NCBI RefSeq assembly: GCF_008801835.1
Contig: NZ_VZOW01000033.1
Location: forward strand, 1-60,340
Direction: 5' to 3'
Source: Cupriavidus pauculus
GTDB taxonomy: Bacteria; Pseudomonadota; Gammaproteobacteria; Burkholderiales; Burkholderiaceae
DNA length: 60,340 nt
Positions within the stretch are counted from its first letter, which is position 1. The number at the start of each line of letters is the position of its first letter. The notes under the pieces are model-generated. The model worked only from the letters and a program-made list of their open reading frames with translations. It searched no databases and was not told the origin of the DNA. Of the stretch, positions 44,337 through 54,461 are shown piece by piece. The position numbers and the translations under genes are program-made.

Positions 44337-46115
44337 ATGGTCGCAGTCAAGACTGGATTGCCGCGTCGTAAATTTGACGTGGTCATCGTCGGGGCGGGCG
44401 GCGCTGGGATGCGCGCATCCCTCCAGCTCGCAGAAGCCGGCCTGAACGTGGCCGTGCTGTCGAAGGTTTTCCCGACCCGTTCGCACACCGTTGCGGCACA
44501 GGGCGGCATCGGCGCCTCGCTCGGCAACATGAGCGAGGACAACTGGCATTTCCACTTCTACGACACCATCAAGGGCTCCGACTGGCTGGGCGACCAGGAC
44601 GCCATCGAGTTTATGTGCCGTGAAGCGCCGAAGGTCGTGTACGAGCTCGAACATTTCGGTATGCCGTTCGACCGTAATGCCGATGGCACGATTTACCAGC
44701 GTCCGTTCGGCGGCCACACCGCCAACTACGGCGAGAAGCCGGTGCAGCGCGCCTGCGCGGCAGCCGACCGTACCGGTCACGCGCTGCTGCACACGCTGTA
44801 CCAGCGCAACGTGCGCGCCAAGACCCATTTCTTCGTGGAATGGATGGCACTGGACCTGATTCGCGACGAAGAAGGCGATGTGCTGGGCGTGACCGCGCTG
44901 GAAATGGAAACCGGCGAAGTTTATATCCTCGAAGCCAAGACCACGCTGTTTGCGACCGGCGGCGCCGGCCGTATCTATGCGGCTTCCACCAACGCCTTCA
45001 TCAACACTGGCGATGGCCTGGGCATGGCGGCTCGCGCCGGCGTGCCGCTGGAAGACATGGAATTCTGGCAGTTCCACCCGACCGGCGTGGCCGGCGCGGG
45101 CGTGCTGATCACGGAAGGCGTGCGCGGCGAGGGCGGCATCCTGCGTAACAAGGATGGCGAGCGCTTCATGGAGCGCTATGCCCCGACGCTGAAGGATCTG
45201 GCGCCGCGCGACTTCGTCTCGCGCTCGATGGACCAGGAAATCAAGGAAGGCCGCGGCTGTGGCCCGAACGGCGACTACGTGCTGCTCGACCTGACGCACG
45301 TCGGCGCCGAGACCATCATGAAGCGCCTGCCGTCGATCCGCGAAATCGGCCTGAAGTTTGCCAACGTCGACGCGATCAAGGAACCGATTCCCGTGGTGCC
45401 GACCATCCACTACCAGATGGGCGGGATCCCGACGAACTTCCACGGCCAGGTCGTGGTGCCGAAGAACGGCAACCCGAACGAAGTGGTCAACGGCTTCTAC
45501 GCGATTGGCGAATGCTCGTGCGTATCGGTGCATGGCGCCAACCGCCTGGGCACCAATTCGCTGCTGGATCTCGTGGTGTTCGGCCGCGCCGCCGGCAACC
45601 ACATCATCGCCAACGCCGCGAAGCAGAAGGAACACAAGCCGCTGCCGGCCGACGCCGCCGATCGCGCGATGTCGCGTCTGGCCAAGCTGCAGGGCACGAC
45701 GTCGGGCGAATACACGCAGGATGTGGCCAACGATATCCGCCGCAACATGCAATCGCACGCTGGCGTGTTCCGCACCCAGAAGCTGATGGACGAAGGCGTC
45801 GAGCGCATCCTCGAAGTAGCCGAGCGCGCCAACAACATCCATCTGAAGGACAAGTCCAAGGTCTTCAACACCGCGCTGGTGGAAGCCCTGGAAGTGGCCA
45901 ATCTGGTGGAAGTGGCCAAGGCGACGATGATTTCGGCGGCAGCCCGCAAGGAATCGCGCGGCGCCCACGCCCACAGCGATTTCCCGAACCGCGACGACGA
46001 GAACTGGCTCAAGCACACGCTGTTCTACAGCGAAGGCAACCGCCTCGACTACAAGCCGGTAAAGATGCAACCGCTGACGGTGGAATCCGTTCCGCCCAAG
46101 GCCCGTACGTTCTAA
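44337..46115 (+). CDS. sdhA: Succinate dehydrogenase flavoprotein subunit
   Basis: This is a 592-residue catalytic subunit that oxidises succinate to fumarate. FAD binding is shown by FDVVIVGAGGAGMRASLQLA and by the covalent-FAD His in TRSHTVAAQGGIGASLGN. The active site has HPTGVAGAGVLITEGVRGEGG and the Arg/His of HYQMGGIPTN and GANRLGTNSLLDLVVFG. It is tightly packed in the operon, and the flavin is inserted with help from SdhE, encoded downstream. Confidence 0.98.
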   Translation: MVAVKTGLPRRKFDVVIVGAGGAGMRASLQLAEAGLNVAVLSKVFPTRSHTVAAQGGIGASLGNMSEDNWHFHFYDTIKGSDWLGDQDAIEFMCREAPKVVYELEHFGMPFDRNADGTIYQRPFGGHTANYGEKPVQRACAAADRTGHALLHTLYQRNVRAKTHFFVEWMALDLIRDEEGDVLGVTALEMETGEVYILEAKTTLFATGGAGRIYAASTNAFINTGDGLGMAARAGVPLEDMEFWQFHPTGVAGAGVLITEGVRGEGGILRNKDGERFMERYAPTLKDLAPRDFVSRSMDQEIKEGRGCGPNGDYVLLDLTHVGAETIMKRLPSIREIGLKFANVDAIKEPIPVVPTIHYQMGGIPTNFHGQVVVPKNGNPNEVVNGFYAIGECSCVSVHGANRLGTNSLLDLVVFGRAAGNHIIANAAKQKEHKPLPADAADRAMSRLAKLQGTTSGEYTQDVANDIRRNMQSHAGVFRTQKLMDEGVERILEVAERANNIHLKDKSKVFNTALVEALEVANLVEVAKATMISAAARKESRGAHAHSDFPNRDDENWLKHTLFYSEGNRLDYKPVKMQPLTVESVPPKARTF

Positions 46116-46148
46116 GCCCGCGTCGTAGAGAAAACAGGACCCACAGAA

Positions 46149-46850
46149 ATGAAGCGTATTTTCGAAGTCTACCGCTACGATCCGGACAAGGACGCCGCGC
46201 CCCGCATGCAGACCTACGAGGTCGAACTCGACGGTCACGAACGCATGCTGCTGGACGCCTTGGTCAAGCTGAAGAAGCTCGATGAAACCATTTCGTTCCG
46301 TCGTTCGTGCCGCGAAGGCGTGTGCGGATCGGACGCGATGAACATCAACGGCAAGAACGGCCTGGCGTGCCTGACGAACATGCGCGAGCTGCCGGACCGC
46401 ATCGTGCTGCGTCCGCTTCCCGGCCTGCCCGTGGTGCGCGACCTGATCGTCGACATGACGAACTTCTTCAAGCAGTACAACTCGATCAAGCCGTTCCTGA
46501 TCAACGACGAGCCGCCGCCCGAGAAGGAGCGTCTGCAGTCGCCGGAAGAGCGCGAGGAACTGGACGGCCTGTACGAGTGCATCTTGTGCGCCAGCTGCTC
46601 CACGTCGTGCCCGTCGTTCTGGTGGAACCCGGACAAGTTCGTCGGCCCGGCCGGCCTGCTGCAAGCCTATCGCTTCATCGCGGACACCCGCGATCAGGCC
46701 ACGGGCGAGCGTCTGGATAACCTGAACGACCCGTACCGTCTGTTCCGTTGCCACAGCATCATGAATTGCGTCGATGTGTGCCCGAAGGGCCTCAATCCGA
46801 CCAAGGCGATTGGCAAGATCAAGGAATTGATGGTTCGCCGCGCTGTTTAA
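46149..46850 (+). CDS. sdhB: Succinate dehydrogenase iron-sulfur subunit
   Basis: This is a 233-residue electron-transfer subunit. The [2Fe-2S] cluster sits in SCREGVCGSDAMNINGKNGLAC. The [4Fe-4S] and [3Fe-4S] ligands are in CILCASCSTSCPSFWW and CHSIMNCVDVCPKGLNP. The quinone-site residues follow the second Cys group. It is 33 bases behind sdhA. A hairpin follows in the gap before sdhE. Confidence 0.98.
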   Translation: MKRIFEVYRYDPDKDAAPRMQTYEVELDGHERMLLDALVKLKKLDETISFRRSCREGVCGSDAMNINGKNGLACLTNMRELPDRIVLRPLPGLPVVRDLIVDMTNFFKQYNSIKPFLINDEPPPEKERLQSPEEREELDGLYECILCASCSTSCPSFWWNPDKFVGPAGLLQAYRFIADTRDQATGERLDNLNDPYRLFRCHSIMNCVDVCPKGLNPTKAIGKIKELMVRRAV

Positions 46851-46865
46851 TCGGCCGGTATAAAC

Positions 46866-46898
46866 TGCCTGTTGCGCCGGCCCCTGGCGCAACAGACA
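46866..46898 (+). other. Hairpin between sdhB and sdhE
   Basis: CTGTTGCGCC pairs with GGCGCAACAG around a 7-base loop, with CTG/CAG extending the stem past a mismatch. No T run follows, so it is likely an mRNA stabiliser or partial terminator that sets sdhCDAB apart from sdhE-gltA. Confidence 0.6.
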
Positions 46899-46973
46899 GT
46901 CTGCAGTTGATGTAAGCGGCGCGTCAGCCCGATGCGGTATCAATCGGGCCGCGCCGTTCAAAGAAGGCTGACC

Positions 46974-47255
46974 ATGAGTCTTTCCACCACATTCTCCCAT
47001 CAGGCCGATCCGCACAAGCGTGCCCGTCTGCGCTGGCGCGCCCGCCGCGGCCTCCTGGAGAACGACATCATCGTCGAACGTTTTTTCAACCGTTACGAGG
47101 AGAGCCTGTCCGATGAGGACGTGGCATCGCTGGGCGAGCTGTTCGAGCTCAGCGACAACGAGTTGATGGACCTGCTGCTTGTCCGCAAGGAGCTGGACGG
47201 TGAGCTCGACACGCCCCCGATGCAACGGGTACTCAGCCTGCTGCGTTCGGTCTGA
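46974..47255 (+). CDS. sdhE: FAD assembly factor SdhE
   Basis: This is a 93-residue cytosolic protein that promotes covalent flavinylation of SdhA. The defining RGxxE motif is RGLLE (residues 25-29) in ARRGLLENDIIVERFF. The C-terminal helices (LGELFELSDNELMDLLLVRK) complete the five-helix bundle. Length is typical. The ATG at 46974 is preferred over the longer frame from 46932. Its place between sdhB and gltA is as expected for this order. Confidence 0.95.
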   Translation: MSLSTTFSHQADPHKRARLRWRARRGLLENDIIVERFFNRYEESLSDEDVASLGELFELSDNELMDLLLVRKELDGELDTPPMQRVLSLLRSV

Positions 47256-47297
47256 GTTTGGTCAACACTATTATTCACAGTATTTGAAGGAACCGAC

Positions 47298-48599
47298 ATG
47301 ACGCCGTCCGATGTGAAAGCCACGCTATCGTTTTCCGATGGTTCCCCCAGCGTTGAGCTGCCGATCTACAAGGGCACGGTAGGCCCGGACGTGATCGACA
47401 TTCGCAAGCTGTACGGACAAACCGGCAAGTTCACCTATGACCCGGGGTTCATGTCGACCGCTTCGTGCAACTCCAAGATCACCTACATCGATGGTGACAA
47501 GGGCGAACTTCTGTATCGCGGCTACCCGATCGAGCAACTCGCGCAGAAGTGCGACCACCTCGAAACCTGCTACCTGCTGCTCAAGGGCGAGTTGCCCAAC
47601 GCCAAGCAGAAGGAAGAATTCGTGAACTCGGTGATGAACCACACCATGGTTCACGAGCAGCTGCAATTCTTCCTGCGTGGCTTCCGCCGCGATGCCCACC
47701 CGATGGCCGTGCTGACGGGCCTGGTCGGTGCAATGAGCGCGTTCTACCACGATGCGATGGACATCGACGATCCGCACCAGCGCGAGATCTCGGCCATCCG
47801 CCTGATCGCCAAGATGCCGACGCTGGTCGCCATGGCGTACAAGTACAACATCGGCCAGCCGTACATCTATCCGCAGAACGACCTGTCCTATTCGGGCAAC
47901 TTCATGCGCATGATGTTCGGCACGCCGTGCGCGCCTTACACCGTGAACCCGGTGCTGGAGCGCGCGCTGGACCGCATCTTCATCCTGCACGCCGATCACG
48001 AGCAGAATGCGTCGACGTCGACCGTGCGCCTGGCCGGTTCGTCGGGCACCAACCCGTTCGCCGCCATCGCCGCCGGCGTGGCCTGCCTGTGGGGCCCGGC
48101 ACACGGCGGTGCGAACGAAGCCGCACTGAAGATGCTGGAAGAGATCGGCAGCGTCGACAACATCAACGAGTTCATCAAGCAGGTCAAGGACAAGAACTCG
48201 GGCGTGCGCCTGATGGGCTTTGGCCACCGCGTGTACAAGAACTACGATCCGCGCGCCAAGCTGATGCGCGAAACCTGCCACGAAGTGCTGGAAGAGCTGG
48301 GCCTGCACAACGACCCGCTGTTCAAGCTGGCCATGGAGCTGGAAAAGATCGCGCTGGAAGACGAATACTTCGTCAGCCGCAAGCTTTACCCGAACGTGGA
48401 CTTCTACTCGGGTATCGTGCAACGCGCGCTGGGCATCCCGACGTCGCTGTTCACCTGCATCTTCGCGCTGGCTCGCACGCCGGGCTGGATCTCGCAGTGG
48501 GAAGAGATGATCACCGATCCGGAATACAAGATCGGTCGTCCGCGCCAGCTGTTCAATGGCGCCGCCGCTCGCGACGTGCCGGACATGGGCAAGCGCTGA
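47298..48599 (+). CDS. gltA: Citrate synthase
   Basis: This is a 433-residue hexameric-type citrate synthase condensing acetyl-CoA and oxaloacetate. The catalytic residues are visible in HADHEQNASTSTVRLAGSSG, WGPAHGGANEAALKML and MGFGHRVYKNYDPRAKLM (His, His and Asp region). The N-terminal beta-rich part (SVELPIYKGTVGPDVIDI) is typical of Gram-negative enzymes. AAGGAA precedes the ATG. It lies 42 bases behind sdhE, and a strong terminator follows. Confidence 0.98.
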   Translation: MTPSDVKATLSFSDGSPSVELPIYKGTVGPDVIDIRKLYGQTGKFTYDPGFMSTASCNSKITYIDGDKGELLYRGYPIEQLAQKCDHLETCYLLLKGELPNAKQKEEFVNSVMNHTMVHEQLQFFLRGFRRDAHPMAVLTGLVGAMSAFYHDAMDIDDPHQREISAIRLIAKMPTLVAMAYKYNIGQPYIYPQNDLSYSGNFMRMMFGTPCAPYTVNPVLERALDRIFILHADHEQNASTSTVRLAGSSGTNPFAAIAAGVACLWGPAHGGANEAALKMLEEIGSVDNINEFIKQVKDKNSGVRLMGFGHRVYKNYDPRAKLMRETCHEVLEELGLHNDPLFKLAMELEKIALEDEYFVSRKLYPNVDFYSGIVQRALGIPTSLFTCIFALARTPGWISQWEEMITDPEYKIGRPRQLFNGAAARDVPDMGKR

Positions 48600-48625
48600 T
48601 CCGCCTGCTGTACCGCAGCATGAAG

Positions 48626-48655
48626 AACGCCCCGGATTCCCGGGGCGTTTTTTTA
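48626..48655 (+). terminator. Intrinsic terminator of gltA
   Basis: AACGCCCCGG-ATTC-CCGGGGCGTT is a perfect 10-bp stem followed by a T-run ending TTTTTT, 26 bases after the gltA stop. Confidence 0.9.
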
Positions 48656-48894
48656 TTTGCTGGCCGCGGGCGATGGGGGGCTCGCCGCGGCGCCGTCCGT
48701 CCCGCGCGGTTGCGCGAAGTGGCGCCATGCTGTGGTGGCGTCACAAATGCGGCTATGCACAACTGTTGTGAAAGTCGATTTTCGCGACGATTCCTGCTGT
48801 TGGCCGGTTGCAACCATCGGCATTAGTTGTCGGATTTTCTATAAAACAGAAGAACTTCACTCTATTCGGGTGCAACTTTGCCCCTATAATGCGT

Positions 48895-48900
48895 GCTGCT
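48895..48900 (+). promoter_or_regulatory. Consensus -10 box upstream of livK-like gene
   Basis: TATAAT is a perfect -10 in a GC-rich setting. The -35 is poor (TGCAAC at 48871-48876, spacing 18). Initiation near 48907 would give a leader of about 300 bases. Confidence 0.5.
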
Positions 48901-49078
48901 TTACCGACTGGCGGCCGGGCCACCCTTCCGGCATCGCCACGTTGGAGAAGCGGGGCAGGCGAAGCGCTTGCGCGCAATAGAGAACGCATCAACGTTGTCT
49001 TTCCGAACTTTTGGTGTGCGCCGCCAGGCGTGCGCCGACACATGCCGGGCCCCGCATTCGCTTCACTGTCTTCACCGC

Positions 49079-49106
49079 AGGCCCGACTTCCGCTTTGGGC
49101 CTTTTT
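49079..49106 (+). terminator. Terminator-like hairpin inside the livK leader
   Basis: AGGCCC (49079-49084) pairs with GGGCCT (49097-49102) and runs into TTTT. An upstream CGGGCCCC (near 49046-49053) could pair with the first arm instead, so an attenuator with two exclusive folds is possible. Confidence 0.5.
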
Positions 49107-49210
49107 CGTTCGCCACGTCAGGCGGCGCTTCTCCCCGCGGGTGTTGTTCGATTGCGCCGGTCATGCCGACTCTGCCCGGAATGACCCATACATAAATCGA
49201 GGAGCTCCTG

Positions 49211-50338
49211 ATGACGCTGTCCCGTCTCACGTCCACTGCCATGGCTGCGGTGCTTGCCACTGCCGGTCTCGCTGCCTTCACGTCGGCCAACGCCGAAACC
49301 ATCAAGATTGCCATTGCCGGTCCGATGAGCGGCTCCGTCGCCCAGTACGGCGACATGGTCAAGGCCGGCGCCCTGACCGCGATCGAGCAGATCAACGCTG
49401 CTGGCGGCGCCAATGGCAACAAGTTCGAAGCCGTCATGATGGACGACGCCTGCGAACCGAAGCAGGCCGTAGCGGTGGCCAACAAGATCGTCAGCCAGGG
49501 CATTCACTACGTGATCGGTCACGTGTGCTCGGGTTCGACCATTCCGGCTTCCGACATCTACGAGAACGAAGGTATCGTGATGGTCACGCCGTCGGCCACG
49601 GCGCCGCAGCTGACCGAAACGAAGAAGCGCAACTTCATCTTCCGCACCATCGGCCGCGACGACCAGCAGGGCCCGGCAGCCGCCCAGTACATCATCGGCA
49701 AGGTCAAGCCGAAGAAGGTGGCCGTGCTGCACGACAAGCAGTCGTACGGCCAGGGCATCGCCAGCTCGGTGAAGAAGGACCTCGAAGCCGCCAAGATTCC
49801 CGTGGCCGTGTTCGAAGGCATCAACGCTGGCGATTCCGACTACTCGGCGGTCATCACCAAGCTGAAGTCGCAGGGCGTGGATTTCGTGTATTTCGGCGGC
49901 TATCACCCCGAAATGGGCCTGCTGCTGCGCCAGGCGCGCGAACAGGGCGTGAAGGCGACGTTCATGGGGCCTGAGGGCGTGGGCAACAAGGACGTGACGG
50001 CGATTGCCGGTCCGGCTTCGGAAGGCATGCTGGTCACGCTGCCGGCGGACTTCTCGGCCGATCCGGCCAATGCCGCGCTGGTGAAGGCGTTTGCCGACAA
50101 GAAGCGCGACGCCAACGGTCCGTTCCAGATGCCGGCGTACGCCGCGGTCAAGATCATCGGCGATGCGATCGCCGGCGCCAAGAGCACCGATCCGACCAAG
50201 GTTGCCGCCTACATGCACAAGAACGCGTTCACCACGCCGATCGGCAAGGTCGAATACGACGCCAAGGGCGACCTGAAGTCGTTCAAGTTTGTCGTCTACA
50301 CGTGGCACAAGGACGCCACCAAGACTGCCGCCAACTAA
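49211..50338 (+). CDS. livK: Branched-chain amino acid binding protein (LivK/LivJ-like)
   Basis: This is a 375-residue periplasmic binding protein of SBP family 4. The signal peptide (1-28, ending ANAE) is followed by IKIAIAGPMSGSVAQYGDMV, HYVIGHVCSGSTIPASDIYE (Cys pair and ligand-binding Ser/Thr), VAVLHDKQSYGQGIASSV and DFVYFGGYHPEMGLLLRQAR. It delivers leucine, isoleucine or valine to LivHMGF, encoded downstream. It has a terminator of its own before livH, which would make the binding protein more abundant than the membrane parts. Confidence 0.92.
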   Translation: MTLSRLTSTAMAAVLATAGLAAFTSANAETIKIAIAGPMSGSVAQYGDMVKAGALTAIEQINAAGGANGNKFEAVMMDDACEPKQAVAVANKIVSQGIHYVIGHVCSGSTIPASDIYENEGIVMVTPSATAPQLTETKKRNFIFRTIGRDDQQGPAAAQYIIGKVKPKKVAVLHDKQSYGQGIASSVKKDLEAAKIPVAVFEGINAGDSDYSAVITKLKSQGVDFVYFGGYHPEMGLLLRQAREQGVKATFMGPEGVGNKDVTAIAGPASEGMLVTLPADFSADPANAALVKAFADKKRDANGPFQMPAYAAVKIIGDAIAGAKSTDPTKVAAYMHKNAFTTPIGKVEYDAKGDLKSFKFVVYTWHKDATKTAAN

Positions 50339-50356
50339 AACCGGCGCCATCCTGGC

Positions 50357-50394
50357 GAAACGCCCCGCTGCCGATCCGGCCAGCGGGGCGTTTT
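50357..50394 (+). terminator. Terminator between livK and livH
   Basis: AAAACGCCCCGCTG pairs with CAGCGGGGCGTTTT around a 10-base loop, ending in TTTT. It lies 19 bases after livK and should let only part of the transcripts read into livHMGF. Confidence 0.85.
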
Positions 50395-50477
50395 GGTATC
50401 GGTTCGATGTGGGTTAATCTCCACATAACGGCGACGCAGCATTGCACATCGGACTTTTCGATCCACAAGGTCCCCGC

Positions 50478-51404
<927 letters not shown>

Positions 51405-51414
51405 GGGGGACGAC

Positions 51415-52685
<1,271 letters not shown>

Positions 52686-52689
<4 letters not shown>

Positions 52690-53453
52690 GTGCTGAAATG
52701 CTGAAAGTATCCGGCCTGCAGATGCGCTTTGGCGGTCTGCTGGCCGTGGACGGCATCGAGTTCGATGTGCGTCGTGACGAAGTCTTCGCCATCATCGGGC
52801 CGAATGGCGCGGGCAAGACCACTGTGTTCAATTGCGTGGGCGGCTTCTACAAGCCCACCGCCGGCGAGGTAATGCTCGACGGCCATTCGATCGCGCGCAA
52901 GCCCAGCCACGTGGTAGCGCGCCACGGGCTGGTCCGGACGTTCCAGAACATCCGCCTGTTCAAGCAATTGACGGTGGTGGAAAACCTGCTCGTCGCCCAG
53001 CACCGTCAGGTCAAGGCCGGACTGCTGCGCGGGCTGCTGGCCACGCCAGCGTATCGCCGCGCCGAGCGCGAGGCACTGGGCCGCGCGGCCGAATGGCTCG
53101 AACGCATGGGGCTTAGCGCGGTGGCCAACCGCGAGGCCGGCACGCTGTCGTATGGTCATCAGCGCCGCCTGGAAATCGCCCGCTGCATGATCACCGGGCC
53201 GCGCCTGCTGATGCTCGATGAACCGGCTGCCGGACTCAATCCGCAGGAAAAGATCGAACTTCAGCAGTTGATCGACCGGCTGCGCCGCGAATTCAAGATC
53301 TCGGTACTGCTGATCGAACACGACATGAGCCTGGTGATGGGAGTGTCCGACCGCATCCTGGTGATGGAACACGGCAAGCCGATCATGATCGGCAAGCCGG
53401 ACGAAGTGCGCAACGATCCGCGCGTGATCAAGGCCTACCTGGGAGAGGACTGA
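52686..53453 (+). CDS. livG: Branched-chain amino acid ABC ATPase LivG
   Basis: This is a 255-residue ATPase. Walker A is GPNGAGKTT, the Q-loop lies near RTFQNIRLFKQLTVVENLLV, and the LivG-type signature is LSYGHQRRLEIARC in place of LSGGQ. Walker B is LLMLDEPAAGLNP, and the switch His is in LLIEHDMSLVM. It is translationally coupled to livM and to livF (TGATG, one shared base). Confidence 0.96.
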
Positions 53454-54154
53454 TGCTGAAGCTGGAACAGGTCCATACCCACTACGGCGCCGTGGAGGCG
53501 CTGTCCGGTGTGTCGATCGAAGTCAACAAGGGCGAGATCGTCACGCTGATCGGCAGCAACGGCGCGGGCAAGACGACTCTGATGATGACCGTGTGCGGCA
53601 CGCCGCGTGCGTCGAGCGGACGCGTGATGTTTGAAGGCGAGGACATCACGCGGCGCAACACGCACGAGATCATGCGCATGGGCATGGCGATTTCGCCGGA
53701 AGGCCGCCGCGTGTTTCCGAGCCTGACCGTGCTCGAAAACCTCAAGATGGGCGCATTCTTCGCCAGCCGTCATGACATCGAGGACGGCATCGAGCATGTG
53801 TTCAAGCTGTTTCCGCGCCTGAACCAGCGTGCCAGCCAGCGCGCCGGTACGATGTCCGGCGGCGAGCAGCAAATGCTCGCGATCGGCCGCGCGCTGATGA
53901 GCAAGCCGCGCCTGCTGCTGCTGGACGAGCCGACGCTCGGCCTGGCACCGTTGATCATCGCGCAGATCTTCGACATCATCCGTACCATCCGCGAGGAAGG
54001 CGTCACGGTGTTTCTGGTCGAGCAGAACGCCAACAAGGCGCTGCAGGTGGCCGACCGCGGCTATGTGCTGGAAACCGGCCGTGTGGTACTGGCCGATACC
54101 GGCGCCAACCTGCTGGCCAACGACCGCATCCGCTCGGCTTACCTGGGCGGCTGA
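53453..54154 (+). CDS. livF: Branched-chain amino acid ABC ATPase LivF
   Basis: This is a 233-residue second ATPase. Walker A is GSNGAGKTT, the signature is MSGGEQQMLAIGRAL, Walker B is LLLLDEPTLGLAP, and the switch His position is replaced by Gln in FLVEQNANKAL, as is normal for LivF. It completes the LivKHMGF importer. A 12-bp GC hairpin without T run lies behind it. Confidence 0.96.
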   Translation: MLKLEQVHTHYGAVEALSGVSIEVNKGEIVTLIGSNGAGKTTLMMTVCGTPRASSGRVMFEGEDITRRNTHEIMRMGMAISPEGRRVFPSLTVLENLKMGAFFASRHDIEDGIEHVFKLFPRLNQRASQRAGTMSGGEQQMLAIGRALMSKPRLLLLDEPTLGLAPLIIAQIFDIIRTIREEGVTVFLVEQNANKALQVADRGYVLETGRVVLADTGANLLANDRIRSAYLGG

Positions 54155-54461
54155 CGACCGTCCAGCCTGCCGGGTTCACGGCATCGGGTACGGGCGGCGG
54201 CGCGCGACGCGCCGCCGCCTTCGCCATCCACGAAATCCCCCTTTCGCCAATGACCGCCGCCCGGGTGGTCTGCCCGCCCCGTCGGCGGCTGGCGCACATG
54301 GCATAATCGCTTGCCATGTCAAGCAATCGCCGACATGGCCGGAAAAGCGCAAAATAGCCGCTTTCCTGCGCTTTATCCGAACAACAACCCCCTGCAAACC
54401 AACGCGCGGATTCGCGCCGTTCGACGCCCTGGCGTGCGAGCGGACGGTCTGCCTCAGCATC
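54155..54461 (+). promoter_or_regulatory. leuC upstream region
   Basis: These 307 bases hold the livF hairpin, a -10-like CATAAT (54302-54307) and, where transcription would start, an 8-bp inverted repeat GCCATGTC/GACATGGC (54313-54320, 54332-54339). A 13-codon ORF there is not leucine-rich, so classical leucine attenuation is not supported. No strong ribosome site precedes leuC. Confidence 0.45.
54193..54219 (+). other. GC-rich hairpin behind livF
   Basis: GGCGGCGGCGCG pairs with CGCGCCGCCGCC (12 bp, 3-base loop). There is no T run, so it is at best a weak terminator. Confidence 0.55.

Larger units (their letters stand above)
48656..49210 (+). promoter_or_regulatory. Long promoter and leader region of the liv binding-protein gene
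   Basis: This is about 550 bases without a convincing gene. It holds a perfect -10 (48895-48900), about 300 bases of possible leader, and a terminator-like hairpin (49079-49106). GGAGCTCC (49201-49208) gives the ribosome site before the ATG at 49211. Confidence 0.55.

Noticed and set aside
43809..47225. An 1138-codon antisense frame over the sdh operon
   Set aside because: It mirrors sdhD, sdhA and sdhB on the other strand; the composition is His/Arg/Val-rich with no domains.
54316..54357. A leucine leader peptide before leuC
   Set aside because: The 13-codon ORF there (MSSNRRHGRKSAK) has no leucine codons.
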